From positions 15,693,181 through 15,757,180 of the forward strand of contig NW_022098001.1 in assembly GCF_002288925.2 (NCBI RefSeq): DNA of 64,000 bases. The letters are read 5' to 3'. A program made the translations under genes and the position numbers. Of this stretch, positions 21,365 through 32,657 are shown in pieces. Under the pieces are notes generated by a model. The model had not been told where the DNA came from and did not search any database. It saw nothing but the letters and a program-made list of their open reading frames with translations. Position 1 is the stretch's first letter, and the number at the start of each line of letters is the position of its first letter. This DNA comes from Delphinapterus leucas. Taxonomy: Eukaryota > Chordata > Mammalia > Artiodactyla > Monodontidae.

Positions 21365-21490
21365 AATTCCCTGTTACCATTTCTTGGGACCACACTACCT
21401 GCCAAGCGCTTTCCATACATATCCTTTACCCCTCACAACAACCTCATGCTCTGAAACCTTTATTTTACTACATCTCAAACTATGTGTGCA
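21365..21490 (-). mobile_element. MIR SINE fragment, inverted
   Basis: ccaagcgctttccatacatatcctttacccctcacaacaacctcatg is the complement of the MIR 3' half (region around AAGCGCTT). Confidence 0.7.
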
Positions 21491-21564
21491 TTGCAATTGA
21501 AACACACCAGAGCCTTTAATGATCGTTTGCCATTTTAAGCATCTTAGAAAATGTGGTCAAGTAG

Positions 21565-21780
21565 AGATTGTGCAGGCCTGGCAAACAGCAGCCTGGGTCT
21601 GATATGCTGGGTGGTTCTGGGAAAATCCCTTACTCAGCTTCATTTTTCACCATCTGTGTCTCAGTTTTTCTATTTGTAAACCAGGCATAATTAAAACTGC
21701 CCACTGGTCCTTTCACAGGCATGTTGGGAGGATTAGCAAGCTGCTGCAAACTTTCCTTAGCTCTTTGAAAGAGAGGTGCT
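21565..21780 (+). mobile_element. MIR SINE
   Basis: gcctgggtctgatatgctgggtggttctgggaaaatcccttactcagcttcatttttcaccatctgtgtctcagtttttctatttgtaaacc, then ggcatgttgggaggatta, follow the MIR order from head to 3' part. Opposite orientation to the MIR just upstream. Confidence 0.75.
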
Positions 21781-22024
21781 ACAAGAAATTCAAGGCAGGC
21801 ACCTTTCGTGCAAGACACTGGCTGCATTTATACTTAAACCTCCACTTTTTGAAATTAGATATGGCACTCTTTGGCTAGAACACAGGGCACAATTAATCAG
21901 CAGGTCTCAATCAAAAATACAGTTTTCGTGGATTCCAGGAATGTCTGGAAGCTCCTGGCCAGTACAGAACTAGCATGATAGGCAGACGATGCTGGGTGTT
22001 CTGGATGGGTGTTCAACAAACTCA

Positions 22025-22190
22025 GGGTCCAATCCAATACCATCACTAACCAGCTGGGTCAACCTTGGCTAAAGGCTTTCTTTCTTTCAGCTTCCTCACT
22101 TGCAAAAATAACACACTTTCTGACAGCCTTACAGGAATAAAAGTAAGAAACATATAAAAGTATTTAGAATGATACAAAGCGTTATTTGTG
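22025..22190 (+). mobile_element. MIR SINE
   Basis: ctaaccagctgggtcaaccttggctaaaggctttctttctttcagcttcctcacttgcaaaaataacac followed by aagtatttagaatgatacaaagcg matches a diverged MIR. Confidence 0.65.
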
Positions 22191-23052
22191 CTAAATGTGT
22201 GCTATTGGTGGTTTCTGAAAATGGGATGAGATTGTCCCAAACTTTCCCCTTCGACTAATTGAAATTGCATTAAAATGTTGCAATACAGATTATTTAAAGA
22301 GTAAAAAATGCCATTCTCCCCATCATTCCTTATTCAGCTTTTCTGTCATTAAATTTTGATTGTCTTTCTGGTTGAATATAGAGGCAGCTACAGGACAGCT
22401 ATTTCTTTCAGTGCTTTGTTCCTGAAAAGTGCCCTCAGATTGAAGATGCATTTCACTCTTGTGGAAAATGTACATGACTTTTGATCCCAGAATGTTTTCC
22501 ATCATGAACCTTGTACAGGAATCTGCAGATAAAATCTACAGTGTGCTAGCTGCACAAATGATTTTCTTAGTGTCCCTGGCACCATCTTAATATCCTCACA
22601 CCTATGACCATATTTCCCGGTGGTATCAGAATTCAATTATGCTTTTCTTGATTCTTTCCCTTTCCAAATGCAAATGATTGTTTATCAAAACAATGAGCAT
22701 ATACATGACAGGAGAGATCAATTTAATTGAGATCTGTTACTTTGGTGAATATTTCATTTCAATTGGATTGTAAGATGAAACTTCCATTTTCTCTTCATGA
22801 ACTGCAAGCCACCCCTGAGAAGGAGACTTGAAGCAAAGTCACCCGGGAAGGTTGATGGCCCAAGGTGTTGGAATCACCTTGGTGGATACTGTAGGTGCAT
22901 GGATGTTGTTAACTGTACAGAGAGAAGAAAGGTATTAGGCAAAGGAAAAAAGAGTGGAAGAAATCACAGTTGTTCCCTTAATTCCACTTGGGTAGAATCA
23001 GGTTAAAAGGAATTCCTATATCCTAGAAGGGGAGAAAAGAGAAAAAAAAATT
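22191..23052. other. unassigned DNA
   Basis: Nothing recognised. Confidence 0.45.
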
Positions 23053-23088
23053 GTGTTTTTTGTTTGTTTGTTTGTTTGTTTTTTTTTA
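23053..23088. repeat. (GTTT)n microsatellite
   Basis: About five TGTT/GTTT units bounded by T runs. Confidence 0.9.
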
Positions 23089-24010
23089 AGGCAAAGGGGT
23101 AATTACATGCCGTTTCTCTCCCTTCCTTCTCATATACCATGAGCCTCTATTATTCCAGTTTGTTAAAGTGTAGATATTAATCCAAGGCATTGGGCTTACT
23201 TCCATGTCATGCCTGGGTGGGGTTTAGAATCCCCACACACCCCTTGAAAGTATTCAGAACCTGGGATGGAACCATGGCTGGAGGAGACTACTAGGTATTG
23301 GGAGCTCTGTAGCCCAGAGAGGAGGGAGCATAGGGGTAGAAGTTGCAAGAGATGAGGCGATAGGTGTGGAGATGGTATTTTGGAGGCCCCAAATGAAGAG
23401 CTGAACTGTGGTAGTGGCAGAGGTTAGATGGAGGTCAGGTTGAGGAAACTGACACAGGAGGAAGGAGCCTGAAGCTGGCTGGAGCCAGTCACTCAGTTGT
23501 CATGCTAACTTAGTAACCTAACTGACAGGAGCTCAGGTAGTAGTGTCCAAAAAGAGTTAAAAGAATGGGGTGATCTTCAGGAAAGTTGGAAGTAACAACT
23601 GGAATAGTATGTGTAAAAGCACTTTGTCCAAATAATCAAATAATGTGCAAACATAAAGGCCTCTTAGGACTAAACATAAAGTTGGCACAACTACAGAAGC
23701 AGGAAGGCAGCCTGAAAAGGTCTTCTTAGGTGTGCAGTCCCAGCACCCTTCCCTGCCCTGCATCTGTGGGTGTCTGCCCTGCCCAGCCTATCCCAGCATT
23801 TCCTCAGCACTGCTGACCCGGCTCAGAGCCTCTGTTTAGGGGTTAGAGGGACTGAGCAAATAACTCATACAAAAAACTGCTTAGGGGTAGAGCTTTCAAG
23901 ATCTAAGCTCAGAAACTTAGCCTCAGGAAGCCATGCAGCAGAGCACTCTACCCATGAAGTGACTTGAGGAGAAAGAGGCCAACTTTAAAACGTCTTCACA
24001 AAGGAATAAA
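23089..24010. other. unassigned DNA, partly GA-rich
   Basis: 23270-23480 is purine-rich (gaggagactactagg, gagaggagggagcatagggg) and could be an old repeat I do not recognise. No exon supported. Confidence 0.4.
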
Positions 24011-24026
24011 ATATTATCAGACCAAA
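24011..24026. repeat. left target-site duplication of the L1
   Basis: atattatcagaccaaa matches atattatcagcccaaa at 28262-28277 (15 of 16). The preceding aaggaataaa supplies the A-rich strand typical of L1 endonuclease targets. Confidence 0.8.
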
Positions 24027-27000
24027 AGGAACTTCTCTAGGCAGGAAACACAAGAGAAGTAAAAGACCTACAATAACAAACAATTAAGAAAATGGTAATA
24101 GGAACATACATATCAATAACTACCTTAAATGTAAATGGATTAAATGCTCCAAGCAAAAGACACAGACTGGCTGAAAAGATACCAAAACAAGACCTGTATA
24201 TATGCTGTCTACAAGAGAACCACTTCAGACCTAGGGACACATACAGACTGAAAGTGAGGGAATGGAGAATGATACATTTTCTTTTTCAAAAGAAAGCTGG
24301 AGTAACAATTCTCATATCAGAAAAAATAGACTTTAAAATAGAGACTATTACAAGAGACAAAGGACACTGCATAACGATCAAGGGGTCAATCCAAGAAGAA
24401 GACATAACAATTGTCAATATTTATACACCCAACATAGGAGCACCTCAATACATAAGGCAAATGTTAAGCCATAAAAGGGGAAATCGACAGTAACACAACC
24501 ATAGTAGGGGACTTTAACATCCCACTTTCACCAATGCACGGATCATCCAAAATGAAAATAAATAAGGAAACACAAGCTTTAAATGATACATTAAACAAGA
24601 TGGACTTAATTGATATTTATAGGACATTCCATCCAAAAACAACAGAATACACTTTCTTCTCAAGTGCTCATGAAACATTTTCAAGGATAAATCATACCTT
24701 GGGTCACAAATCAAGCCTTGGTAAATTTAAGAAAACTGAAGTCATATCAAGTATTTTTTCCGACCACAACATTATGAGACTAGATATCACTTACAGGAAA
24801 CAACCTGTAAAAAATACAAACACATGGAGGATAAACAATACACTACTAAATAACCAAGAGATCACTGAAGAAATCAAAGAGGAAATCAAAAAATACCTAG
24901 AAAGAAATGATAATGAAAACACGATGACTCAAAACCTATGGGATGCAGCAAAAACAGTTCTAAGAAGGAAGTTTACAGCAATACAATCCTACCTCAAGAA
25001 ACAATAACTTCTCAGATAAACAACCTAACCTTACACCTAAAGCAATTAGAGAAAGAGGAACAAAAAATGCCCAAAGTTAGCAGAAGGAAAGAAATCATAA
25101 AGAACAGATCAGAAATAAATGAAAAAGAAATGGAGACAATAGCAAACATCAATTAGCTAAAACCTGGTTCTTTGAGAAGATAAACAAAATTGATAAACCA
25201 TTAGCCAGACTCATCAAGAAAACAAGGGATAAGACTCAAATCAATACAATTAGAAATGAAAAAGGAGAAGTAACAACTGACACTGCAGAAATACAAAGGA
25301 TCATGAGAGATTACTGCAAGCAACTCTATGCCAATAAAATGGACAACCTGGAAGAAATGGACACATTCTTAGAAATGCACTACCTTCTGAGACTGAACCA
25401 GGAAGAAATAGAAAATATCAACAGACAAATCACAGGCACTGAAATTGAAACTGTGATTAAAAATCTTCCAACAAATAAAAGCCCAGGACCAGATGGCTTC
25501 ACAGGTGACTTCTATCAAACATTTAGAGAAGAGCTAACACCTATCTTTCTCAAACTCTTCCAAAATATAGCAGAGGGAGGAACACTCCAAAACTCATTCT
25601 ATGAGACCACCATCACCCTGATACCAAAACCAGAGAAAGATGTCACAAAGAAAGAAAACTACAGGCCAATATCACTGATGAACATAGATGCAAAAATCCT
25701 CAACAAAATACTAGCCAACAGAATCCAACAGCACACTAAAAGGATCATACACCATGATCAAGTTGAGTTTACCCCAGGAATGCCAGGATTCTTCAATATA
25801 TGCAAATCAACCAATGTGATAAACTATATAGACAAGTTGAAGGAGAAAAAACATATAATCATCTCAATAGGTGCAGAAAAAGCTTTTGACAAATTCAACA
25901 CCCATTTACGATAAAACCCCCAGAAAGTAGGCATAGAGCGAGCTTACCTCAACATAATAAGGGCCATATATGACAAACCCACAGCCAACATCGTTCTCAA
26001 TGGTGTAAAACTGAAACCATTTCCACTAAGATCAGGAACAAGGATGTCCACACTCACAACTATTATTCAACATAGTTTTGGAAGTTTTAGCTACAGCAAT
26101 CAGAGAAGAAAAAGAGATAAGAGGAATCCAAATTGGAAAAGAAGATGTAAAACTCTCCCTGTTTGCAGATGACATGGTACTATACATAGAGAAACCTAAA
26201 GATGCTACCAGAAAACTACTAGAGCTAATCAATGAATTTGGTAAAGGAGCAGGATACAAAATTAATGCACAGAAATCTCTTGCATTCCTATACACCAGTG
26301 ATGAAAAATCTGAAAGAGAAATTAAATAAACACTCCCATTTACCATTGCAACAGAAAGAATAAAATACCTGGGAATAAACCTATCTAAGGAGGCAAAAGA
26401 CCTGTATGCAGAGAACTATGAGACACTGATGAAAGAAATTAAAGATGATACAAACAGATGGAGAGATATACCACGTTCTTGGATTGGAAGACTCAATATT
26501 GTGAAAATGATTATACTACCCAAAGTAATCTACAGATTCAATGCAATCCCTATCAAACTACCAGTGGCACTTTTCACAGAACTAGAACAAAAAATTTCAC
26601 AATTTGTATGGAAACACAAAAGACCCCGATTAGCCAAAACAATCTTGAGAAGGAAAAACAGAGCTGGAGGAATCAGGCTCCCTGACTTCAGACTATACTA
26701 CAAAGCTACAGTAATCAAGACAGTATGGTACTGGCACAAAAACAGAAATATAGATCAATGGAACAGGGTAGAAAGCCCAGAGGTAAACTCATGCACATAT
26801 GGTCACCTTATCTTTGATAAAGGAGGTAAGAATATACAAAGGAGAAAAGACAGCCTCTTCAATAATTGGTACTGGGAAAACTAGACAGCTACATGTAAAG
26901 GAATGAAATTAGAACACTCCCTAACACCATACACAAAAATAAACTCAAAATGGATTAAAGACCTAAATGTAAGGGCAGACATTATAAAACTCTTAGAGGA

Positions 27001-28261
27001 AAACATAGGCAGAACACTCTATGACATAAATCACCAAAAGATCCTTTGTGACCCACCTCCTAGAGAAATGGAAATAAAAACAAAATAAAGAAATGGGACC
27101 TAATGAAACTTAAAAGCTTCTGCACAGCAAAGGAAACCATAAACAAGACAAAAAGAGAACTCTTAGAATGGGAGAAAATACTTGCAAATGAAACAACTGA
27201 CAAAGGATTGTTATCCAAAATTTACAAGCAGCCCATGCAGCTCAATGTCAAAAACACAAACAACCCAATCCGAAAACAGGCAGAAGACCTAAATAGACTT
27301 TTTTCCAAAGAAGATATACAGATTGCCAACAAACACATGAAAGAATGCTCAGTATCACTAATCATTAGAGAAATGCAAATCAAAATTACAATGAGGTGTC
27401 ACTTCACACCAGTCAGAATGGTCATCATCAAAAAATCTACAAACAACAAATACTGGAGAGGGTGTGGAGAAAAGGGAACCCTCTTGCACTGTTGGTGGGA
27501 ATGTAAATTGATACAGCCACTATGGAGAACAGTATGGAGGTTCCACAAAATACTAAAAATAGAACTACCATACGACCCAGCAATCCCACTACTGGGAATA
27601 TACCTTTAGAAAACCATAATTCAAAAAGAGTCATGTACCACAATGTTCATTGCAGCTCTATTTACAATAGCCAGGACATGGAAGCAACCTAAGTGTCCAT
27701 CGACAGATGAATGGATAAAGAAGATGTGGCACATATATACAATGGAATATTACTCAGGCATGAAAAGAAACGAAACTGAGTCATTTGTAGTGAGGTGGAT
27801 GGACATAGAGTCCGTCATACAGAGTGAAGTAAGTCAGAAAGAGAAAAACGAATACCGTGTGCTAGCACATATACATGGAATCTAAAAAAAAAAAAAAAAA
27901 AGGTTCTGAAGAACCTAGTGGCAGGACAGGAAGAAAGATGCAGATGTAGAGAGAGAATGGACTTGAGGACATGGGGAGGGGGAAGTGTAAGCTGGGAAGA
28001 AGTGAGTGAGTAGCATGTATATATATACACTGCTAAGTGTAAAATAGATAGCTAGTGAGAAGCAGCCACAGAGTACAGGGAAATCAGCTTGGTGCTTTGT
28101 GACCACCTAGAGGGCTGGGATAGGGAGGGTGGGAGGCAGACACAAGAGGGAGGAGATATGGGTATATATGTGTATGTATAGCTGATTCACTTTGTTATAA
28201 AGCAGAAACTAACACACCATTGTAAAGCAATTATACTCCGATAAAGATGTTAAAAATATAT
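24027..28261 (+). mobile_element. 5'-truncated L1 LINE, cetartiodactyl type
   Basis: A 4.2-kb L1 begins in the ORF1-ORF2 linker (aggaacttctctaggcaggaaacacaagagaag), carries the full span of ORF2 (24092-27885) and a 3' UTR (27886 to about 28250) with gcacagagtacagg-like and 'gctgattcactttgttataaagcagaaac' blocks, and ends in an A/AT tail (gttaaaaatatatata). ORF1 and the 5' UTR promoter are missing. The 3' UTR contains an interior run of 18 adenines at 27884-27901. Target duplications flank it on both sides. It is much less diverged than the L1 pieces at 16.2 and 40.4 kb, yet ORF2 is interrupted many times, so it is a dead copy. Confidence 0.95.
24092..27885 (+). pseudogene. L1 ORF2 (endonuclease-reverse transcriptase), broken
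   Basis: The 3.79-kb span equals a full ORF2 (about 1,260 codons). The start ATG opens a 133-codon frame with the endonuclease N-terminus: NVNGL at residues 13-17 and the acidic LQENH (Glu42). A frameshift follows near 24470, then the endonuclease end with SDH (24757-24765). The reverse-transcriptase domain spans roughly 25440-26400, with [15 protein letters not shown] and the catalytic FADDM (26162-26176). At 25870-25872 the first catalytic Asp of motif A is Gly ([11 protein letters not shown]). Interruptions include stops at 25005, 26327 and 26882 and frameshifts near 24470, 25890 and 26035. The C-terminal Cys-rich part (about 27450-27520) and C-terminus (27643-27885) remain readable. It once copied L1 RNA by target-primed reverse transcription; this copy cannot. 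Confidence 0.93.
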
Positions 28262-28277
28262 ATATTATCAGCCCAAA
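28262..28277. repeat. right target-site duplication of the L1
   Basis: Partner of 24011-24026, directly after the L1 tail, with one mismatch (A/C at 24021 and 28272). Confidence 0.8.
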
Positions 28278-29064
28278 GACAGATTCTGTAAAGACCCAGT
28301 TTATTTTCTATGTTTGGCTGGATTTCATAAAATGAAGAAAATCAAACCAGAGGCCTGTTTGTGGAGTGGAGGCATGACTGTATTTTTATTTTTCTTAACT
28401 AAATAAATCCATCATTTGACAAAGAGGAGAGTGTAGTGGATTAGGCAGAGAATGTATGATTGAAGACTTGAAGGCAGGGTCAGCTCCAGATACATTGATC
28501 ACAGTCTCATTAGGCCTGGAACAGAAACAAAAATGAATTTGAAATGTGGGGAGGGAGAGGGGGTGGAGAGTAGGGAGACCAAAGCGAAATTTTGGTACCT
28601 TTTCCAACAGTGTGATTCATAACACACAGATGAACTCAGACACTGAGGTACAATTCACAGGTTAAAATTCCTGACAGATACTGAGCCAGGGAAAACTCTA
28701 TCAACACAAAATCTCTCTCTCCTTGTCTTTCTTAGTAAAGGGTCCTGAAATAATTTTCACAGCATAGAAAAATGGTTCTACTCCTGATAAGTATTTTTAA
28801 TATTGTAAGACTGAAAAATATATTCCATGTGAAGGCAAATAAAGTAAGAATGCTGCCAGAGACAGACGAAATGAGCATGGGACTATTATTACTATTGGTA
28901 GAGAATTCCTCTGATTTAGATATTAAGAAGCATATATTAACAATAAAAAAGATCTATAAAAGAGTCAATTGCATCATTAAATTTAAAGTGAAGCTGATCA
29001 CAGAATTTAATATTAGGAGAAAGTGGAATAATTGGTGGAAAATTAAAGTAACTCTTATTAAAAC
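28278..29064. other. unassigned DNA
   Basis: Nothing recognised. A 98-codon Lys/Ile-rich frame (28772-29068) reflects AT-rich composition. Confidence 0.45.
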
Positions 29065-29260
29065 TTAAATTTTGACTTCAAGGCCCTCCATAAGCTGCTC
29101 CACTGTCCCATCCCTTGTCAAACTTCATCCCTCATTATTTTCCATCTGAAAAACTTAGTTATGTTCTTCAAACTCATCTTCCTTTTCCTGCCTACTGCCT
29201 CCTTTCTTTGCTCTTGCTTTTTCCTTTGCCTGTCTTCTCACTCTCTTTTGTTCTATTGCC
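29065..29260 (+). mobile_element. L2 LINE fragment
   Basis: ttgacttcaaggccctccataagctgctccactgtcccatcccttgtc and tcaaactcatcttccttttcctgcctactgcctcc correspond to the L2 segment 'aaggccct.catgatctg' and what follows it. Confidence 0.65.
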
Positions 29261-29813
29261 ATTGCATCCTTTATGAGCTGGTGGAGAGCTTCCTTAGGTC
29301 TCCCTGAGTAATCTGTTCTGGGGTTCAAGGGAGCCCAATAATAAACACTTCTCTTCCCCTGTTGAGTTCTGAACCAGTTGAGAAATATACAGAAATAGGA
29401 CAGATGAAGCCTAAAATATGATCTTCATTCTAATAGGGCTGGAGAATGTGGCAAGTGGATCTCACAATCCAGAATCAGAAGGACATGCCCACCCCACCGC
29501 AGGCAGAGCCAGCCCACTGCAGAGACCTGCCCCGTCAAGCTTAGAGCAAGCTTACAGTGTTCTCTCAGCCGGCAGGCTCACTCCCAAGAGCAGGAGGAAG
29601 GGACAAGGCTATGTGGAGCCACTTCCTTATCCCAAGGTCATCAGCAGATGAATATGAGTAGGTGGGGAAAGAGGCCAGGAGGGTTTCACTGGTGGAGCTT
29701 CCCTTACATGGAAAGAAACGTCAGGAGTGGGGAAAGTGTTATCCCCTAATAGAAACCCCATTTAGAACAATTTCTTCAGGGGCTTGTTCTGTCTGTGATG
29801 TCACATTTTTATA
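29261..29813. other. unassigned DNA
   Basis: Nothing recognised; 29440-29640 is GC-richer than its surroundings with no identifiable repeat. Confidence 0.45.
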
Positions 29814-29874
29814 TACTGGGTTGGCCAACAGATTTTATGGAAAAACCTGAATGAACTTTTTGGCCAATCCAATA
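29814..29874. mobile_element. mariner-type MITE
   Basis: About 60 bp bounded by TA: tactgggttggccaac at the left and, complementary, ttggccaatccaata at the right. Between them lie the two arms of a near-palindrome (ttttatggaaaaacctgaatgaactttttggcc). This is the short internally deleted Tc1/mariner element common in cetartiodactyl genomes; the left arm lacks about 20 bp relative to a symmetrical copy. It has no transposase and would have depended on one in trans. Confidence 0.85.
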
Positions 29875-30900
29875 TTTTGATTCTGTTGGGGTTATGAGTA
29901 TTAGGAGATAAGGAATTTATTACAAACATTAAGCTTTACACAGTAGTGGAGCAATTGAAGTCTCAAAGGGAGAGTTGGGTGATCAGAGAATCACTAACCA
30001 TTCATCCTGGAGCACTGGGGTGGGTGGACAGTCTGAGAAGAAAAGCTGAGTAGCCGGCCACTTCCAGCTGCCAAAGTGAGACATGAAGGGACAGAGAATG
30101 GAGACTTTCTGGAAGCTGTTGCCCCTGAGTAGCTACTGCCCCTGCGCTTCTGTCACCAAGCATCTGGTGGTGGGTCTGGGGCTGCTGTAGGCAGCAGTGC
30201 CACAGTCAGGGAGAACAGGACCCGAGGCAGACGAGAGCTGGGACAAGCTGGGGCCTCCCAGCACCTCCCATCAGTCTGTCACCTCATCTAACTGTGAACA
30301 GCTTAGAGAGTAATGGATACCACTTCTCTTTCAGCTCCTCCTTTGGCCAGTTCTAGACTGGAATCATGGAGAGAGGAGGGGATTCCAGGAAAAATAGGTC
30401 TCAGCTTAAACAAGTTGGTGATAGAACAATCCAGCACAGTCAACACCTTGACAGCATGGCATACATATTCTCCTCTTCTAACCACGTTTAACGTCAAAGT
30501 AAAGACAAGAGATAAGTCCTGCTTCTACTTAATACAATTAAAAATACTGTAACCCATCCCCCTAAAAATCATTTCATGGTCTCAAATGTCAATTTACTCA
30601 TCTTTGAGGGATGTTCATTTCTTTTTCAGCTCAATCATATTCACCCTCTAATATCTTGTAGCTTAAATATTGATACATAACGCTAACCATTATGAATATG
30701 TCTCATGTTAGATATTATGGGAATCGGAAAGGAAAAGATCTTTGAGTCCCAGACAAAATTAATAATTTAATTTTTCCCTCATCTGTGTCCTGATTGACTT
30801 TTATGTCTAACTTTCTTGCAGAATTTCTCAAATTCACATTAAGCTTAAATGAATGGCAGAAGAAGTGATTGTTCAATTTACATTAATTTGCTCTTAGTTT
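29875..30900. other. unassigned DNA
   Basis: 30030-30280 is GC-rich (ccacttccagctgcc, gctactgcccctgcgcttctgtcacc, ggtctggggctgctgtaggcagcagtgcc) and looks like an old LTR body, but I could not assign it. The remainder is AT-rich and unrecognised. Confidence 0.4.
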
Positions 30901-31404
30901 GGATATCCTCATATGCACACCCTGAGACAAGGATCTGTGGGCCAATAGTTCATTTGAGAAGTGCAGGAATTACTGATAAGGAGTAGGGAAGTAAGACAAG
31001 GGAAGGAAAACAGCCAATAAAGTTTATATCATAGAGCCAAATAATGCTGTGGGCAACTAGAGTTTAGGGTATTAGAATGAGGCAGTTGAGCTACACTAAC
31101 TCCCATTGGCAGTGCCTAAATAAGGGCTGCACCCAGCGGTGTTAATTCCCCTGAACTTCTAGCCAGATTTAGATGTAGAGCAGTTTTCCCCTTGTGGAGA
31201 AAAACTCTCAGGCACAGAAACACAGTCACCAGCAGTTGGAAGTTAGTTGGAAAGCACTGTATGAGGCCCTTGTCAAATGCTCAGAAAGCCCAAGTCTAGG
31301 ATCCTACTGTCTTTGTGGCATGGTACACAATAAGCAGGGAATGATGGCTGTGGTCCTTCCTTTACTATCAATCTGTTCCTTAATCTTTAGCTACACTAAC
31401 ACTG
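30901..31404. other. unassigned, LTR-like texture
   Basis: gacaaggatctgtgggccaatagttcatttgagaag, ggaaaacagccaataaag and ctaactcccattggcagtgcctaaataagggctgcacccagcggtg have the feel of an old LTR, without recognised ends. Not assigned. Confidence 0.3.
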
Positions 31405-31540
31405 CCTGAAGGCCAACAGTGCATCAATCACTGAAAAAGTTCTACTTTATTTCATCTTCACAGCCCTAAGATGTAGCTACTGTTAGTCATTTTACAAAAG
31501 AAACCGATGCTGAAAGAATTTAATTCATAGAATTTAAAGG
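31405..31540 (-). mobile_element. MIR SINE fragment, inverted
   Basis: ctactttatttcatcttcacagccctaagatgtagctactgttagtcattttacaaaagaaaccgatgctgaaag is the complement of the MIR CORE region. Confidence 0.75.
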
Positions 31541-31949
31541 AGACAATTTGGGTTATAGAGTTAAGGAGATCCAGAAAAAACATTTAAATCCGGGTAATTT
31601 TCAAAGAAAATTCAAATACTTGATAAAAAGATCTTGGAAAAATTAATCTGGTTTTTCTAGCTTTAGCATATCATATATTTAATTTTAGAGTCAAAATGTT
31701 GATTGAAATGGACATATTTTGTCATTTATGTGCCTAATTTTAATAGGAAACTTTACATTTAATCCAAATTTGTTAAATCTAAATAAGAGCTTTAGTTACT
31801 TGTGAATTACTGTGAGAATGATTAGCATTATTTATTACTTTCAAAAATCAATGATAAAAGCATCATAGTGCCAAACTAGTAAGCAAAAATACTAAATTTT
31901 ATCATAAAATACTAGACACATGTTCTAAATGCCTAAATATATGTTATTA
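31541..31949. other. unassigned AT-rich DNA
   Basis: Nothing recognised. Confidence 0.45.
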
Positions 31950-32085
31950 TTAGGGATATGGGGATATATGTATACGTATAGCTGATTCACTTTGTTATAT
32001 AGCAGAAACTAACACAACATTGTAAAGCAATTATATTCCAATAAAGATGTTAAAAAATAATAATAATAAAATAAAAAAATAACAG
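31950..32085 (+). mobile_element. short L1 3' end, same type as the 24-28 kb L1
   Basis: gggatatggggatatatgtatacgtatagctgattcactttgttatatagcagaaactaacac and 'attgtaaagcaattatattccaataaagatgtta' match the last ~110 bp of the large L1 (28155-28258) closely. It ends in an AAT/A-rich tail. A very short, 5'-truncated insertion of the same L1 lineage. No clear target duplication was found. Confidence 0.92.
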
Positions 32086-32657
32086 AATGAAGATAGGAAA
32101 AATAATTAATGAATTTTTAACTCTAAAAAATTATAACTGGATTTGTACTTAATATTTTTAAAGAAAATATTAAACATAAATAACATATATGCCTTTGTGG
32201 AGTTTGTGTATGAAAACTGTCCAAAATTTTGAAATAGGTTTCTTTTTTTTTTTTTTTACTTTTAATAAAAATCTTGGCCACTGTAAAAAAAAAAGGAAAA
32301 GAAATAAAAAATATATACTGTGTATATTCAAATCAAAATAAGGAAGAAATACTAATAAGTACTACAGTCCTCTTTTCTGCAACTATTCACATGGCACAGC
32401 CGGTACTCATAACTTCCTTCTTACAGAAACCATGTCATATTTCCTTTGCTCTGAGCGAGTACCTCAACTCACCATGGTTTTCTCCTGATGATGGGAGGGG
32501 GAACTAAACCTTCATTCCTGAAGGGTCTGTGCTATTAGCAGTCTCATCTATACTGGGTTATTGTAGTTTTCCATTTACTTTTATCTCAGAGCATGGAAAT
32601 ATTAAAAGGTCTCTGCCCCATTGTGTAGTAGTGTGGTATAATAAGAAAAATATTTGG
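32086..32657. other. unassigned AT-rich DNA
   Basis: Contains a T run (32242-32257) and, 29 bp later, an A run (32286-32295) with partly complementary flanks. Otherwise unrecognised. Confidence 0.45.
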
